Below are positions 41,055 through 41,867 of a stretch of DNA of 41,867 bases, piece after piece (the stretch's first letter is position 1; every line of letters begins with the position of its first letter). A program made the translations under genes and the position numbers. The DNA is from Willaertia magna (Eukaryota > Heterolobosea > Eutetramitea > Acrasida > Naegleriidae): assembly GCA_902984215.1 (NCBI GenBank), contig CADWAF010001513.1:1-41867 (forward strand), read 5' to 3'. The notes beneath the pieces were generated by a model, which did no database searches, was not told the origin of the DNA, and was given only the letters and a program-made list of their open reading frames with translations.

Positions 41055-41867
41055 ATGATAAATAGTGTAACTATATCCACAAACAGATCATCGGAAGAAA
41101 CCCCACAGCAATTCTCATGTATACAGGAACTTATCACCTACAACAACTACAAAATTTCAATGGTTTTTGATGATAACGTTGGCGGAAAGAACAGTGTCGA
41201 ACAAATTGAGTTGTCATTATACAACAGCAATCTATTAGTTGGTTATTACTCTTCTATGGGTAACCACTTCAGTGAACCAAACCAGGTGAGCATTAAACCA
41301 ACCCCAAGATGCCTCCAACAACACGAACTAGTAACGTTATTGGATATTGTGAAAGAAAATCCTAAAGCAAAATGGAAAGCTAGAGCCACTCAATTCAACA
41401 CGTTAACCAAAAACGAGTTTGATGCAACTTATTTACAAAGGAGTTACACAAATGCAAAGAAAAGAAAAACCGACTTTAAAACAAAGAGCAAACAAGAAGA
41501 CTTTCATATTGAAGAAAACGAAATTTCAATGGCGTTTAGAGTTGTTAACAACGGCAAAGGCAAAATTCCTCAATTGCATCAGTTCCAGTTAAAAGTCACA
41601 ATTAAGAGACAAGGTGCAGATCCTGTTGTGGTTGACAACAATAGGTTTTCGATTATTTCTAAGAGTAGGAATTCTTCGGTCGAAGGAAAAGAAAAAACCT
41701 CCAAAAGAAAGACAAGAAATGATGAGGCTGACAGTAGTCAAGTAAATATCGAGAACAGTTGCTCAGCGGTATCTAAAGATACACACGCAAAACCGTCACG
41801 AGTTAAAAAGAACAAAAGAACAAATATTTCTACCAGCACCTATGTGCCTTGTATGCCAGTTATTCCC
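41055..41867 (+). CDS. Partial, GC-richer gene of unknown function, continues past the window
   Basis: From the ATG at 41055 the frame is open for 271 codons to the last base, with no stop, so the 3' end is missing. The GC content is about 37 percent in lines I counted, well above most CDSs here, with many C-ending codons (AAC, ACC, TTC). The protein has several basic clusters (KKRKT, SKRKTR, KKNKR) that could be nuclear localisation signals. A segment FRVVNNGKGKI ... FQLKVTIKRQG ... RFSIISKSRN looks like a beta-rich DNA-binding or Ig-like fold, as in some transcription factors, but I cannot name the family. Either strong codon bias or a different origin could explain the composition. Confidence 0.6.
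   Translation, partial: MINSVTISTNRSSEETPQQFSCIQELITYNNYKISMVFDDNVGGKNSVEQIELSLYNSNLLVGYYSSMGNHFSEPNQVSIKPTPRCLQQHELVTLLDIVKENPKAKWKARATQFNTLTKNEFDATYLQRSYTNAKKRKTDFKTKSKQEDFHIEENEISMAFRVVNNGKGKIPQLHQFQLKVTIKRQGADPVVVDNNRFSIISKSRNSSVEGKEKTSKRKTRNDEADSSQVNIENSCSAVSKDTHAKPSRVKKNKRTNISTSTYVPCMPVIP

Noticed and set aside
1..41867. CRISPR arrays, insertion sequences, LTRs or rRNA
   Set aside because: No direct repeat-spacer pattern, transposase, long terminal repeat or rRNA-like segment was seen on reading.

Overview
The window is nuclear DNA from an AT-rich unicellular eukaryote. Evidence: spliceosomal introns of 39-107 nt, almost all with GTAAGT-like donors and AG acceptors; poly-Asn and poly-Gln runs; a tRNA with an intron after the anticodon; and typical eukaryotic proteins (gamma-tubulin complex GCP3, a Spc24-like kinetochore protein, fimbrin, P450, mitochondrial carriers, an NBR1-like autophagy receptor, BAR-RhoGAP, F-box). 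The standard genetic code fits every gene. The combination would suit a heterolobosean amoeboflagellate (an AT-rich relative of Naegleria such as Willaertia) better than a dictyostelid, but that is inference from composition and gene style, not proof.

Layout. 1-4043: an extremely AT-rich, intronless 917-aa protein of unknown function with three Cys/His motifs, convergent with a short three-intron SDR that seems to lack its C-terminus. 4428-8002 (all +): GNAT acetyltransferase, an F-box/Rho GTPase fusion, and a P450. 8064-12554 (-): a GT61-like glycosyltransferase and a membrane-anchored, apparently dead S10 serine carboxypeptidase with an EGF-like module. 13140-18037: BAR-RhoGAP-WW protein (+), NDUFA1-like complex I subunit (-), CRY-DASH photolyase (+). 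18431-24835: NBR1-like protein (-), RCC1-repeat protein, lysine methyltransferase-like protein, and a PMP34-like carrier with a 13-nt microexon (all +). 24958-28029 (+): MRS2 magnesium channel and an unknown polytopic protein. 28070-34956: two head-to-head pairs, GCP3/Spc24-like and UvrD-like helicase/DUF4336-like protein. 34987-41867: tRNA-Glu(UUC), fimbrin, L-threonine 3-dehydrogenase (all -), 2-oxoglutarate/malate carrier (+), an unknown 208-aa protein (-), and the start of a visibly GC-richer gene that runs off the end.

There is no operon-like logic; genes are packed at roughly 60-700 bp spacing. Recurring themes are mitochondria (TDH, oxoglutarate carrier, MRS2, NDUFA1-like, and two proteins with presequence-like N-termini that share one promoter), Rho signalling and actin (F-box-Rho, BAR-RhoGAP, fimbrin), and mitosis (GCP3 and Spc24-like, back to back across a 94-bp promoter with two E2F-like sites). 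The observations most worth following are the F-box-Rho fusion with an Rnd-like switch II, the E2F-like GCP3/Spc24 promoter, the S10 pseudopeptidase, and the unrecognised 917-aa protein.
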